64,000 bases of DNA. Source: Candidatus Hemicellulosilyticus sp. P3. GTDB taxonomy: Bacteria > Bacteroidota > Bacteroidia > Bacteroidales > P3. The position numbers and the translations under genes are program-made. Under the pieces are notes generated by a model. The model ran no database searches and had not been told where the DNA came from. It saw only the letters and a program-made list of their open reading frames with translations. The stretch is from positions 1,654 to 65,653 of the forward strand of contig LPNH01000011.1 of assembly GCA_001543385.1 (NCBI GenBank), in the 5' to 3' direction. Numbering within the stretch: position 1 is the stretch's first letter; each line of letters starts with the position of its first letter. This document shows positions 52,752 to 60,742 of the stretch, piece by piece.

Positions 52752-54740
52752 ATGGAAGAATTAAAGTCTATAAACTATTTGGATTTGTGCGCTATTCCCG
52801 AATTATGCAATAAGAACTTCTTCATCCCAGATTATCAACGTGGTTACAGATGGGGAGATACTCAAATTCGGCAGATGTTGGAAGACATCTATAGCTTTAT
52901 TTATGAGAAGAATGCAGCAGGTAGCTTCTATTGCCTTCAGCCCATTGTGGTAAAGAAGATGACAGAAGAGGAAGTTGTTGCGAACAATTTGGAGTCTAAA
53001 TATGACGATAATATCTGGTATGAGGTGATTGATGGGCAACAAAGGCTAACTACCATCAGAATTATTCTGGCATTAGAAGGGCAGATTGATCGTTTTAACA
53101 AAATGCGATTCAAGATGTATTATCAGACTCGTCCCAAGCTGGGCGACTTGTTTGATAAACTCAGGATTGATGAAGAAGGGGATAATTTCATAGTAAACTT
53201 CGAGGATGGCCAGTATGATGATATAGATTCATGGCATATACATCATGCTGCTAACAAAATACTGGACTGGTTCCAAAACGGCAGTAGCTATTATCATCCT
53301 TCCATTCAGGAATTCAAGGGAGGATTTTTCGAAAACTTCTCCAACACGAAGGACAAGGATAAGTCTGTACAGGTAATTTGGTATGAGTTATGCGATGACA
53401 GCGATCCCTATGAAATGTTTAAACGATTAAACGACAAAAGCATTTCATTGAATAATGCAGAGCTTATTCGAGGAATGTTCTTATCAGACTCTGCCACTTA
53501 CAAAGGAGAAGAACAATTGCTTGGGCAATTCGATGAAGATGTTCGTCCAATTGTTGAAAAACGTGAATTAGCTCGAAAGCAGAGCCATATTATTGAGCAA
53601 TGGGACATCATTGAGAGCCAGTTGTGGGATGAAAAATTCTGGTCATTCATCAAGAAAAACAAAGACTCAGGCAACTATAGCTGTCGCATTGAGTACATTT
53701 TTGACTTGATTTCGAAGAAAACATCAGATCAGAAAGATACATTATATACCTATCTGGAGTTTGACAATATGCTAAAGAGTGGCATAGTAAAAGACCTGTG
53801 GGAATTGTGGCTAAAGGTTGAAACCTATTTCTCACTGCTTTTAGCATGGTACAATGACCGATATTATTATCACAAAATTGGTTTCCTGACAACGGAATTA
53901 GGGGCATCAGTACTAATCGATATGCTCTCAGAGTCAACAAATGTTAGCAAGAAGGAATTCAAGAAATCTATCGAAGGGCGAATATATGAAGCTATTCATG
54001 ACAGGAAAAAGCCCGGAAGAAAGATTCTAGAATATACATATAAGGATGACTACAATATGCTAAAGAGAGTTTTGTTCTTATATAATGTAGAAACAGCCTA
54101 TAAGCAGGGCTTAGAGTTCTTTCCATTTGAGAGATATAAGGATTATGACTGGACTTTAGAGCATATTCATGCACAAAACTCAGAGCGAATAGACCACAGC
54201 ATAAAAGATAAGTGGATTGAATGGTTTGAAGAGAACCAAAAAGTGCTTGAGCGTCTGCATTCCAGACTAACAAATGATGAGAATTTGAAAAACTTGCTGT
54301 CCTATTTCAATAACGAATATACTCGCCTTCTTAATAATAAAGAAAGGTATACATTTAACGATGTAACAAAAGTATTTGATTTGGTCTTGAAGTATTTCAA
54401 TGATTTGAGTTCTCAGGAAGGCACGCCAACTGTTATGCATGGCATTTCTAACATGGCACTATTAAGCGGCTCTACCAACTCATCTATCGGTAATTCTGTG
54501 TTTGAAGTTAAACGCCAAATGATAATGGATGATGATGCGAAAGGTAAATACATACCTTTGTGTACCAGGAAAGTATTCCTAAAGTATTATAATAAGGAAG
54601 ATCAGGATTTTACTGTACAGCAGAACTTCTACTGGAGTGACAAGGACAGGAAGCATTATCTGGAGGATATCAAGGACGTGTTAAAGCCATATATTGAGGC
54701 AGAATACAAACAATCAGAAAGTGAGGTGACAAATGAATAA
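52752..54740 (+). CDS. DUF262/DUF1524 (GmrSD-like) protein 1
   Basis: 662 aa. The N-terminal DUF262 (GmrS-like, ParB/Srx fold) has FIPDYQRGYRW and VIDGQQRLTT (DGQQR nucleotide-hydrolysis motif, about residues 91-100). The C-terminal part has WTLEHIHAQNSERI, compatible with the H...N nuclease motif of DUF1524 (GmrD-like). GmrSD enzymes cleave modified (glucosylated hydroxymethylcytosine) DNA using NTP. It is followed, with an 8-bp overlap, by a second DUF262 gene. The substrate and modification specificity are not visible. Confidence 0.83.
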   Translation: MEELKSINYLDLCAIPELCNKNFFIPDYQRGYRWGDTQIRQMLEDIYSFIYEKNAAGSFYCLQPIVVKKMTEEEVVANNLESKYDDNIWYEVIDGQQRLTTIRIILALEGQIDRFNKMRFKMYYQTRPKLGDLFDKLRIDEEGDNFIVNFEDGQYDDIDSWHIHHAANKILDWFQNGSSYYHPSIQEFKGGFFENFSNTKDKDKSVQVIWYELCDDSDPYEMFKRLNDKSISLNNAELIRGMFLSDSATYKGEEQLLGQFDEDVRPIVEKRELARKQSHIIEQWDIIESQLWDEKFWSFIKKNKDSGNYSCRIEYIFDLISKKTSDQKDTLYTYLEFDNMLKSGIVKDLWELWLKVETYFSLLLAWYNDRYYYHKIGFLTTELGASVLIDMLSESTNVSKKEFKKSIEGRIYEAIHDRKKPGRKILEYTYKDDYNMLKRVLFLYNVETAYKQGLEFFPFERYKDYDWTLEHIHAQNSERIDHSIKDKWIEWFEENQKVLERLHSRLTNDENLKNLLSYFNNEYTRLLNNKERYTFNDVTKVFDLVLKYFNDLSSQEGTPTVMHGISNMALLSGSTNSSIGNSVFEVKRQMIMDDDAKGKYIPLCTRKVFLKYYNKEDQDFTVQQNFYWSDKDRKHYLEDIKDVLKPYIEAEYKQSESEVTNE

Positions 54741-57081
54741 CATAGGCAAACTTACGACTTTTAGCAGGCTATTGAACGACGAGTCTGTAATTATGATACC
54801 AAAGGTACAGCGTGATTATGCGTATGGTCGAAAAGAAAACAAGGTTGAGGAAGTCCTTGATGGAATGCTTACAACCATGTTAGATGCTGTCGCAAACAAT
54901 TCTGTTGAAATCTTCGACTTTGTCTATGGTGGCTCGTTTGTAAAGAGGAACGACACTGGCGCAGGATTGATTCCATTGGATGGACAGCAACGTCTGACCA
55001 CCCTTTTCCTTCTTCATTGGTACGCTTCTGTCGTACAACCTGTAGTTGAAGATGGGGAAGAGAATACCATCATTACCGTTGACTCGTTGCTCAAATTTCG
55101 ATATGAGACCAGACAATCAGCAACAGATTTCATCGAAGCTCTAATTCGAGATATTCGGAATGACATAATTCCAAAATACTCTGAGCATAAGAATATAAAG
55201 GAAATGATTATGGATAATCCCAAATATCTTCCTAGTTATGATGCAGATCCAACCATTGTGTCGATGCTTAATGTTCTGGAACAGATTGAGAAAAAGTGTC
55301 GGGAATACAATATTGACAAGCTTTGGTCGAAGTTGACAACACGTGATAACATACAGTTCTATTCCCTTTCGCTCGACAAATTTGGACTTACAGATGATTT
55401 GTATATCAAAATGAACTCACGTGGCAAGAAGTTGACAGAGTTTGAAATCTTTAAGTCTGATTTAGAGAAAGCAATAAAACGAATATCAACAGACTTAAAA
55501 GATGAGGTCTCAAATAAGATTGACAATGCATGGATTGATATCTTGTGGACTTATGCGCAATCTTGTGATGATGATAACATCGTTAAGAAAGCAGATGACG
55601 GGTTCATGCAGATGTTTAAGAACATTTTCCGATTGGAATTGTTCAGAAGAGGAATTGAATTAAAAAAGAACAGACAGGCTACTATCGATGAAATTATCAC
55701 TGACGAGGATTCTATAAGGCAAATAATTTCTATGTTTGATACCATGTCAACTATTCAGAAGACTTCAGGTATCACTGATTATTGGAAGCAATATTTCTAT
55801 TTCGATGATAATGTCATAGGTCAGGATTCGCTTATCAGACTGTTCTGGTTGCGACAGCAAAGCCGGAAACCAGTTTTTTATCTGGCAATGGACGGAGATT
55901 TGTCCGTACCTGAGACTGTCTATTTTTACACCATATATCTTCTAAACAAACATAAAAAAGATGAATTGACTTCTTTGAAGTGCTTGCGTGTCATCCGCAA
56001 CCTTGTCACTGCAAATGTTCGAGCTAATAGTGCACGATACGATATGCTTGCTGGATTTATGCAGGACGCGGAAGAAATAGTTCAAAATGACGGACTGATT
56101 TCAGAAGGTAATCATACTTTTGTTTCGACAGCCTGCGAGGAAGAGCGTTATAAAGTTCTCAATTTTACACCAGAAGAATACTCTGCATTACTGAAATATG
56201 AGAACCACAACCTTTTGCAAGGTTCACTTATGCTCTTTATTAATAAATACGAAGATCATAATATTCTGTTTCAGCAATTAGAACATTTCACTCATATTTT
56301 TAACAATCAATCACCTGATTATTTCGACATAATTCGCATTAATCTCCTATTTGATGATGTGGAATATGCTCAGTATGATCCCAATATGGAGCGAGATGAA
56401 AACATGACCAGAAGATATTTTATTCATCATGGAAACGACCTTTCGCAATTCTTCATCAAAAACGAAAGAAGGCGTAATCAAGATGCCATTCTTGATATAA
56501 TTGCGAATAAGTTTACATCATTGGAGAATTTAGAAGAACCCCATCAGAAATGTAGGCAATTCAGTATTAAGTCTTGGCAATACTATATGGCAAAATATAG
56601 AAGCGCCAATAGAGAAGATACATCTTATGGATGTTACGCTTGGGATGACAAGATGAATAAACCAATAGAAATGGTTATACTTAACAGCTCTTATCATAGC
56701 AATTATAACATAGAATGGAAGATGCTGAATCATATTCTTGTTTCAGAACTATGTGACGATAATGTTAGATATTCGCTTGACCCCCATGCCTCAAGTCCGT
56801 TTGTCATGAACAAATGTGGGGTGACACTTTCTATTACCCAAGACGGATGGCTCATGACTTGTAACAATGAGAATGTCGTCAATTGCCTGTATAACAATGA
56901 TACTTATTCTATTGCCAATGTAGAGGGTGAAGATAACACCTACTTGGTAGATTTCAAGTATGATGCGACCGAAATGGATTATATTGATCTCGCAAAAATG
57001 GTAATTAATAATATCGAAGTAGCATTAGAAAGTACCAAACAAGAAGATTCTGAGAACTATGAAGATAGACTGCACAGTTGA
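54733..57081 (+). CDS. DUF262 (GmrS-like) protein 2
   Basis: 782 aa. N-terminal DUF262: MIPKVQRDYAYGR and PLDGQQRLTTLFLLHW (DGQQR at about 83). No clear DUF1524 HxxN nuclease motif is seen in the rest, so it may be the NTPase-type partner of protein 1, which does carry one. Tandem DUF262 genes coupled like this suggest a heteromeric type IV restriction enzyme. The last 25 bp of coding sequence contain the first part of a promoter block used by the next operon. Confidence 0.8.
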   Translation: MNNIGKLTTFSRLLNDESVIMIPKVQRDYAYGRKENKVEEVLDGMLTTMLDAVANNSVEIFDFVYGGSFVKRNDTGAGLIPLDGQQRLTTLFLLHWYASVVQPVVEDGEENTIITVDSLLKFRYETRQSATDFIEALIRDIRNDIIPKYSEHKNIKEMIMDNPKYLPSYDADPTIVSMLNVLEQIEKKCREYNIDKLWSKLTTRDNIQFYSLSLDKFGLTDDLYIKMNSRGKKLTEFEIFKSDLEKAIKRISTDLKDEVSNKIDNAWIDILWTYAQSCDDDNIVKKADDGFMQMFKNIFRLELFRRGIELKKNRQATIDEIITDEDSIRQIISMFDTMSTIQKTSGITDYWKQYFYFDDNVIGQDSLIRLFWLRQQSRKPVFYLAMDGDLSVPETVYFYTIYLLNKHKKDELTSLKCLRVIRNLVTANVRANSARYDMLAGFMQDAEEIVQNDGLISEGNHTFVSTACEEERYKVLNFTPEEYSALLKYENHNLLQGSLMLFINKYEDHNILFQQLEHFTHIFNNQSPDYFDIIRINLLFDDVEYAQYDPNMERDENMTRRYFIHHGNDLSQFFIKNERRRNQDAILDIIANKFTSLENLEEPHQKCRQFSIKSWQYYMAKYRSANREDTSYGCYAWDDKMNKPIEMVILNSSYHSNYNIEWKMLNHILVSELCDDNVRYSLDPHASSPFVMNKCGVTLSITQDGWLMTCNNENVVNCLYNNDTYSIANVEGEDNTYLVDFKYDATEMDYIDLAKMVINNIEVALESTKQEDSENYEDRLHS

Positions 57082-57093
57082 TGTATATCTTTG
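57057..57093 (+). promoter_or_regulatory. Shared promoter block, copy C
   Basis: CTATGAAGATAG, ACTGCACA, GTTGATG, ending in -7 box TATCTTTG (57086-57093). Identical to copy A at ATAGACTGCACA and aligned ungapped over 37 bp with copies A and B. Most of it lies inside the end of the preceding coding sequence. It precedes the lipoprotein ATG by 35 bp. Confidence 0.68.
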
Positions 57094-57128
57094 CATCGTA
57101 AAAGTGTATCAGATATAATGGCGATAAT

Positions 57129-57455
57129 ATGATGGGACGGTTTTTTTTCATTCTTTTCATGATCCTACTGATGACGGCATCGTGCTCCAATAGGAAGGCT
57201 TCTACGGATTCATTTGTCTGTGATCCCCCCTCTTATAGCGCCACAACCGAATCAGTTGAACCTGATACAGATGCCGTCAATCATGAAGTTTCACACAATG
57301 ATCCTGTAAATACACATAGTTCTTCATACAGAAGTAGCCACAAGGAAAAGGAACTCGATAACATGCGTGGCTTTGACCCTGCATCCGAGGATGATATGGA
57401 GGACAATGGTATGCAACGCTACTTCGACGCTAACGATGATGAAGCCTGGGACTAA
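57129..57455 (+). CDS. Small lipoprotein
   Basis: 108 aa (second ATG at 57132 also possible). Signal segment FFFILFMILLMTASC ends in a lipobox-like MTASC, with Cys as the lipidated residue. The mature part is Ser/Asp/Glu-rich and low in structure, ending in EDDMEDNGMQRYFDANDDEA. It is first in an operon of J-domain, HIRAN and zinc-ribbon genes; one base separates its stop from the next ATG. A membrane lipoprotein at the head of such a set is unexpected. Not recognised as a family. Confidence 0.75.
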   Translation: MMGRFFFILFMILLMTASCSNRKASTDSFVCDPPSYSATTESVEPDTDAVNHEVSHNDPVNTHSSSYRSSHKEKELDNMRGFDPASEDDMEDNGMQRYFDANDDEAWD

Positions 57456-57456
57456 T

Positions 57457-58287
57457 ATGAATAATGCTATAGACATCAGCCCACGAAAGAAGCAGCTCAA
57501 AGAAAAATACGAGCGGCTGCAACTGGAATATGCAGCTCTTGTAGCTGAGCGTGACGAGTTGGTAAACTCGGAAGGGCCGCGTCTAACGGCATTATATATG
57601 GAAGCTGTAGGGCAGTTGCAATATGAGGAACTAGTACTTCAGTACGAGATAGCCCTGCTTAAACAGAAGCGGGATTTGCTCCAGGCATACAAGAATCGTG
57701 GCGAGAAAGCTGATTTGAACTATGTGAACGAGCAGGTGGAAGCAACGGCCAAGACCTATAATGAGAACATCCAACGGGAAGAAGAAAAGATAAAGCAGGC
57801 CAAGGCCTATATTGAAGAGCAGAAGGAGGAAGAGAAAAAGAACCAAGAGGATGAGAAGCGTGAACTGAGAGATCTCTATCGGAAGCTGGTTCACAGACTT
57901 CACCCCGATCTTCACCCAGAACAGACGGAATGGGAAAAGGAACTGTTCCTAAAAGTACAAGATGCCTACGAAAAAGGCGATTTGGAAAGACTGCGCGAAT
58001 TGGCAAAGCAGTTGGAGGCTGGAATGCCAGCTGATGCCGTTGACAATGAAACGACGGAGGAATGGGAAGAGCGTGTGAATCAGCTGAAAAATGAAATTAC
58101 GAAGATTCGCGAGGAGATAGCCAGAATCTTGCAGGAATTCCCATTTACTTATCGCGAACGGCTGAACAATCCCGAATGGATTTCTCAGACACAGAATATG
58201 CTGCGCCAGGAGATTGCCGAACTGAAGAAAGAGAAAACACGGCTGGAGAAAATCGTCAGCATTATGGAGAAAGGAGGCAAGAGATGA
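57457..58287 (+). CDS. Coiled-coil protein with J-like domain
   Basis: 276 aa from the ATG at 57457, one base after the lipoprotein stop; a longer frame starting at 57367 would overlap the lipoprotein by 89 bp and is not preferred. Residues about 1-120 are coiled coil (LKEKYERLQLEYAALVAERD). At about 140-185, LYRKLVHRLHPDLHPEQTEW followed by FLKVQDAYEKGDLERLREL keeps the J-domain HPD tripeptide and the following helix, so it may stimulate an Hsp70. A second coiled coil (about 200-276) closes the protein. Stop overlaps the HIRAN ATG by 4 bp. Confidence 0.8.
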   Translation: MNNAIDISPRKKQLKEKYERLQLEYAALVAERDELVNSEGPRLTALYMEAVGQLQYEELVLQYEIALLKQKRDLLQAYKNRGEKADLNYVNEQVEATAKTYNENIQREEEKIKQAKAYIEEQKEEEKKNQEDEKRELRDLYRKLVHRLHPDLHPEQTEWEKELFLKVQDAYEKGDLERLRELAKQLEAGMPADAVDNETTEEWEERVNQLKNEITKIREEIARILQEFPFTYRERLNNPEWISQTQNMLRQEIAELKKEKTRLEKIVSIMEKGGKR

Positions 58288-58676
58288 ATCATCAGATAAT
58301 GAAGATCAGTCCTGAATTGCTGGAGATGATGGGGTCTAAGTTGCCCAACAGCCTACAGCCCTTCAGTCGTGAGATATTTCTTCTAGATATTATCGTGGCT
58401 GGGACTTCGTACTGCAAGAAAATAGATAAGGTCTATCCGAAACTGGAAAAGGGGCTTGTACTGCGAATGCAGCGTCATCCTAAGAACAGGCACGATGAGC
58501 ATGCCATCGGTATTTACTTCGAGAGAATACGGATAGGGTGGGTTCCAAGGGAACTGAATTTGATAATCTCTCGATTGATGGATGCCGGAAAGGCCTTCTT
58601 CTGTAGGGTTGAAGGCGTGGAACTTGTGAATGACTATTGGGTTAAGATAGATGCTAAGATTTATATGGTCGAATAA
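58284..58676 (+). CDS. HIRAN-domain protein
   Basis: 130 aa starting at the ATGA overlap with the previous gene; an upstream frame from 58176 would overlap it by over 100 bp. Residues about 35-115 match a HIRAN domain: LDIIVAGTSYCKKI, MQRHPKNRHDEHAIGIYFE, RIGWVPRELN, and the end AKIYMV. HIRAN domains recognise DNA 3' ends or damaged/stalled DNA. Here it is a stand-alone module, implying a partner supplies catalysis. Confidence 0.85.
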   Translation: MNHQIMKISPELLEMMGSKLPNSLQPFSREIFLLDIIVAGTSYCKKIDKVYPKLEKGLVLRMQRHPKNRHDEHAIGIYFERIRIGWVPRELNLIISRLMDAGKAFFCRVEGVELVNDYWVKIDAKIYMVE

Positions 58677-58687
58677 CTGGCTGGAAT

Positions 58688-59014
58688 ATGAAGAATCAGA
58701 TAACGATATATTGTCCATACTGTGGAACCGCTATAAAGATAGAGATTATGGCAGGGAGGAGTGTAATAGACTGCCTTCAGTGTGGCCAGGAGATTACACT
58801 TACTCGGAGCGACCTCAATAAGTATCAGTTACGCTCGTCGGTTGCAGATGAACAACGGCAGTTCGAAGATGCTTTGGCTAACTATCGGCGTAGGAAAAGT
58901 ATGGGCTTCCCAGAAAGACGGATGCGTAATTCGAGCAGTGGTAGTTCAGGATGGAATGGGTTCAGTGACCCTGATGATTTCCCCTCTGATGGTTATGACG
59001 GAGGTGGTTGGTAA
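58688..59014 (+). CDS. Zinc-ribbon protein with disordered tail
   Basis: 108 aa. CPYCGTAIKIE and DCLQCGQEI form one zinc ribbon (residues about 9-35). The C-terminal 60 residues are Ser/Gly/Asp-rich (SSSGSSGWNGFSDPDDFPSD) and probably unstructured. It follows the HIRAN gene by 11 bp and is the last gene of the small operon. Function unknown; nucleic-acid or protein binding is likely. Confidence 0.72.
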   Translation: MKNQITIYCPYCGTAIKIEIMAGRSVIDCLQCGQEITLTRSDLNKYQLRSSVADEQRQFEDALANYRRRKSMGFPERRMRNSSSGSSGWNGFSDPDDFPSDGYDGGGW

Positions 59015-59103
59015 ACTGTCTTCACTCTGTTACTATACTCTGTAACACCGCTAAATGTTATTAAATGACTTCCCAAAAATGATTATTATCAGCAAAAAAA
59101 TCG

Positions 59104-59111
59104 TAAATTTG
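59104..59111 (+). promoter_or_regulatory. -7 element before the 59138 gene
   Basis: TAAATTTG fits TAnnTTTG, 26 bp before the ATG at 59138, in a 123-bp A/T-rich gap. No shared promoter block is present here, and no clear -33 box is seen. Confidence 0.45.
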
Positions 59112-59137
59112 TAGCCAATATACAATATACTGACAAT

Positions 59138-59332
59138 ATGAGACATAGAATAAAGGCAGGTAAGGTTGGCTCATTTACGCCTGAGAAGCAAAAGGTGGAG
59201 ATAGAGCAGCTGGAGAACAGGGAAGTCGCTGACGAAGTAGAAGAAATCTTCGAGGAGGATTCTGAATTCAGCAATGATGATGATTTCCTCGCAGCGATGG
59301 AGTTTTACGACAGTCCAGACGAGATGGGGTAA
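59138..59332 (+). CDS. 64-aa acidic protein
   Basis: Starts RHRIKAGKVGSFTPEKQKVE and becomes strongly acidic (EEIFEEDSEFSNDDD). It ends 13 bp before the candidate start of the next gene. The function is not recognised. It could be an antitoxin-like or regulatory peptide, or a short N-terminal piece of the following reading frame after a frameshift. Confidence 0.5.
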   Translation: MRHRIKAGKVGSFTPEKQKVEIEQLENREVADEVEEIFEEDSEFSNDDDFLAAMEFYDSPDEMG

Positions 59333-59345
59333 AGGCAAATATATA

Positions 59346-60231
59346 TTGTTGACAGACCAGAAAGAAGTAATATTGAAAGCGATTATCTATGAGATTGTAA
59401 TCGTTACAGGTGATGAAGGAACAAAGGCGCTTCTGACAGCAGACAACTTGTTGGCAGATATGGCCGTTCCCGTGACACAGTATGACTTCACCTATGCTGA
59501 CAGGGCAAAGATGAAGAAGTTATTCCGCGCTGTTGAACGCTTCTTGAAGTCATCAAAGATGAAAGTTAACAGCTATACCAAGGCTGGGCTTCAGGCTAAG
59601 TTCGAGACCTTATGGGTTCCGACTTTATCTGAGAAAGAGAAACAGGATCTTATCGCTGATTTCCGAATCATAGACGGATTTGACGAAGAGGGCTATGCTA
59701 TTTTCAATGAGAAAACCTTCAAAACATGGAAGGATGTGTTCTCGAAAGAAGTCAACATCCCCAAGCTCAAATATAAAGTTCCACAATTTGGTGGTGGATC
59801 ATCGTGCGTAGAACTCATTGATGATAGGCCATTCACATCATACCATCATACATATACAGATGGCTTCAAGGAGGCCCCACTCACTATTAGTATGGATGAA
59901 TGGTGCCGGATAATTGTCAATGCAAGCAATAGCATCAAACGTATGTTACAGTGCTATCTGCAGGCGGGACGTGGCCAGAGATATACGCTGCAACAGATGG
60001 AAGAGATGTTCGGTGTCAAGGCCGATGCCCTTACAGGTAGCATAGTTGCACTAGGCAGACGTGCACAGCACATGCTCAACTTCGCCGTGATTGACGAGAA
60101 ACTGGTCAACTCCAACTATCAGAGCACGTAAGGAGAACGGTCTTTGGGTATGGGAACTCCGACCTGAGCTAATGGATGCTGCCGAGAAAGTCTTGCGAGA
60201 AGAGAAATTCCCAGAAGTGAAGCGCCTATGA
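59346..60231 (+). pseudogene. Unknown protein with frameshifted C-terminus
   Basis: The main frame runs from a TTG pair at 59346-59351 (no ATG until 59460, apart from ATGs that overlap the previous gene) to a stop at 60129-60131, giving about 260 aa ending in KLVNSNYQST. After one extra base near 60116, a different frame continues without a stop (IRARKENGLWVWELRPELM...) to TGA at 60229-60231, overlapping the next gene's ATG. That C-terminal piece looks like a natural end, so a single-base indel seems to have broken the gene, unless the assembly is wrong. Helical elements (LQQMEEMFGVKADALTGSIV) suggest a DNA-binding HTH. No family is recognised. Confidence 0.55.
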
Positions 60232-60535
60232 ACCCAAAAGAGTTTGTCGGACAGTTTATCGAGGAATATTTGGAAGATGACATCAACCGTTTGGCGACCT
60301 TCCCGTTGGGCAACCTACGCAATGACAAAGTGTTTGGCTGCCCTGGTCGTAACTTCGATTCAGATGATACGGAGTTGATGAGGGCCATCTATTGCCTGGT
60401 ATTCGGCGAGGCCTGGGAGAATCTATCGATGGAAAACCTTGGTGACGGCAAGCTTCGTGGTGACACACTCAATACCTATAATACATTGTTTTCTCAGCCT
60501 TGGAACGAGAAGTTCACCGCGATATGGAATCCTGA
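60228..60535 (+). pseudogene. 5' part of a gene split by IS21
   Basis: ATGA-overlaps the preceding (frameshifted) gene. Encodes MNPKEFVGQFIEEYLEDDIN through FTAIWNPD, after which the IS21 element begins. Joining base 60535 to base 63273 restores an uninterrupted 262-aa frame (IWNPD-DELKAKMKEF). Helical and acidic-aromatic in content, with no known domain recognised. Only the IS interrupts it. Confidence 0.8.
60531..60535. repeat. Target site duplication, left copy (CCTGA)
   Basis: CCTGA at 60531-60535 recurs directly after the element at 63268-63272. A 5-bp duplication is within the range seen for IS21-family insertions. Confidence 0.85.
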
Positions 60536-60542
60536 TGTGATA

Positions 60543-60660
60543 GTATCGGAATAAATGTGCCACTTGTATCGGAAACAAATGTACCACCTTCAACGGAATG
60601 AAATGTGCCACTCGTATCGGATTGAAATGTACCATCCGTATCGGAATGAAATGTACCACT
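60543..60660 (+). repeat. IS21 left-end repeats (five units)
   Basis: Five copies of a roughly 24-bp unit, core CGGAATGAAATGTACCAC, with CGGA at 60547, 60570, 60594, 60618 and 60642 (periods 23, 24, 24, 24). The pattern is that of transposase-binding sites rather than CRISPR. Confidence 0.85.
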
Positions 60661-60742
60661 GAAAAAATCTGATGTGAGGTCGTTTTCTGAGTGAGAATTG
60701 ATTACCTTTGCGGCAGAAGTAAAACTCTAAAGCAAGGTGATT

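Noticed and set aside
18180-57093. Invertible (phase-variable) promoter formed by the inverted 37-bp blocks
   Set aside because: The copies are nearly 40 kb apart, imperfect, each is correctly positioned as a promoter for its own gene, and no recombinase is adjacent.
57367-57456. N-terminal extension of the J-domain gene to 57367
   Set aside because: It would overlap the lipoprotein by 89 bp; ATG at 57457 follows that stop by one base.
58176-58283. N-terminal extension of the HIRAN gene to 58176
   Set aside because: It would overlap the J-domain gene by over 100 bp; the ATGA start at 58284 fits better.
60543-60660. CRISPR array
   Set aside because: Five units with 24-bp period have no unique spacers and are mirrored at the other IS end, so they are transposase-binding repeats. 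No cas genes are present.
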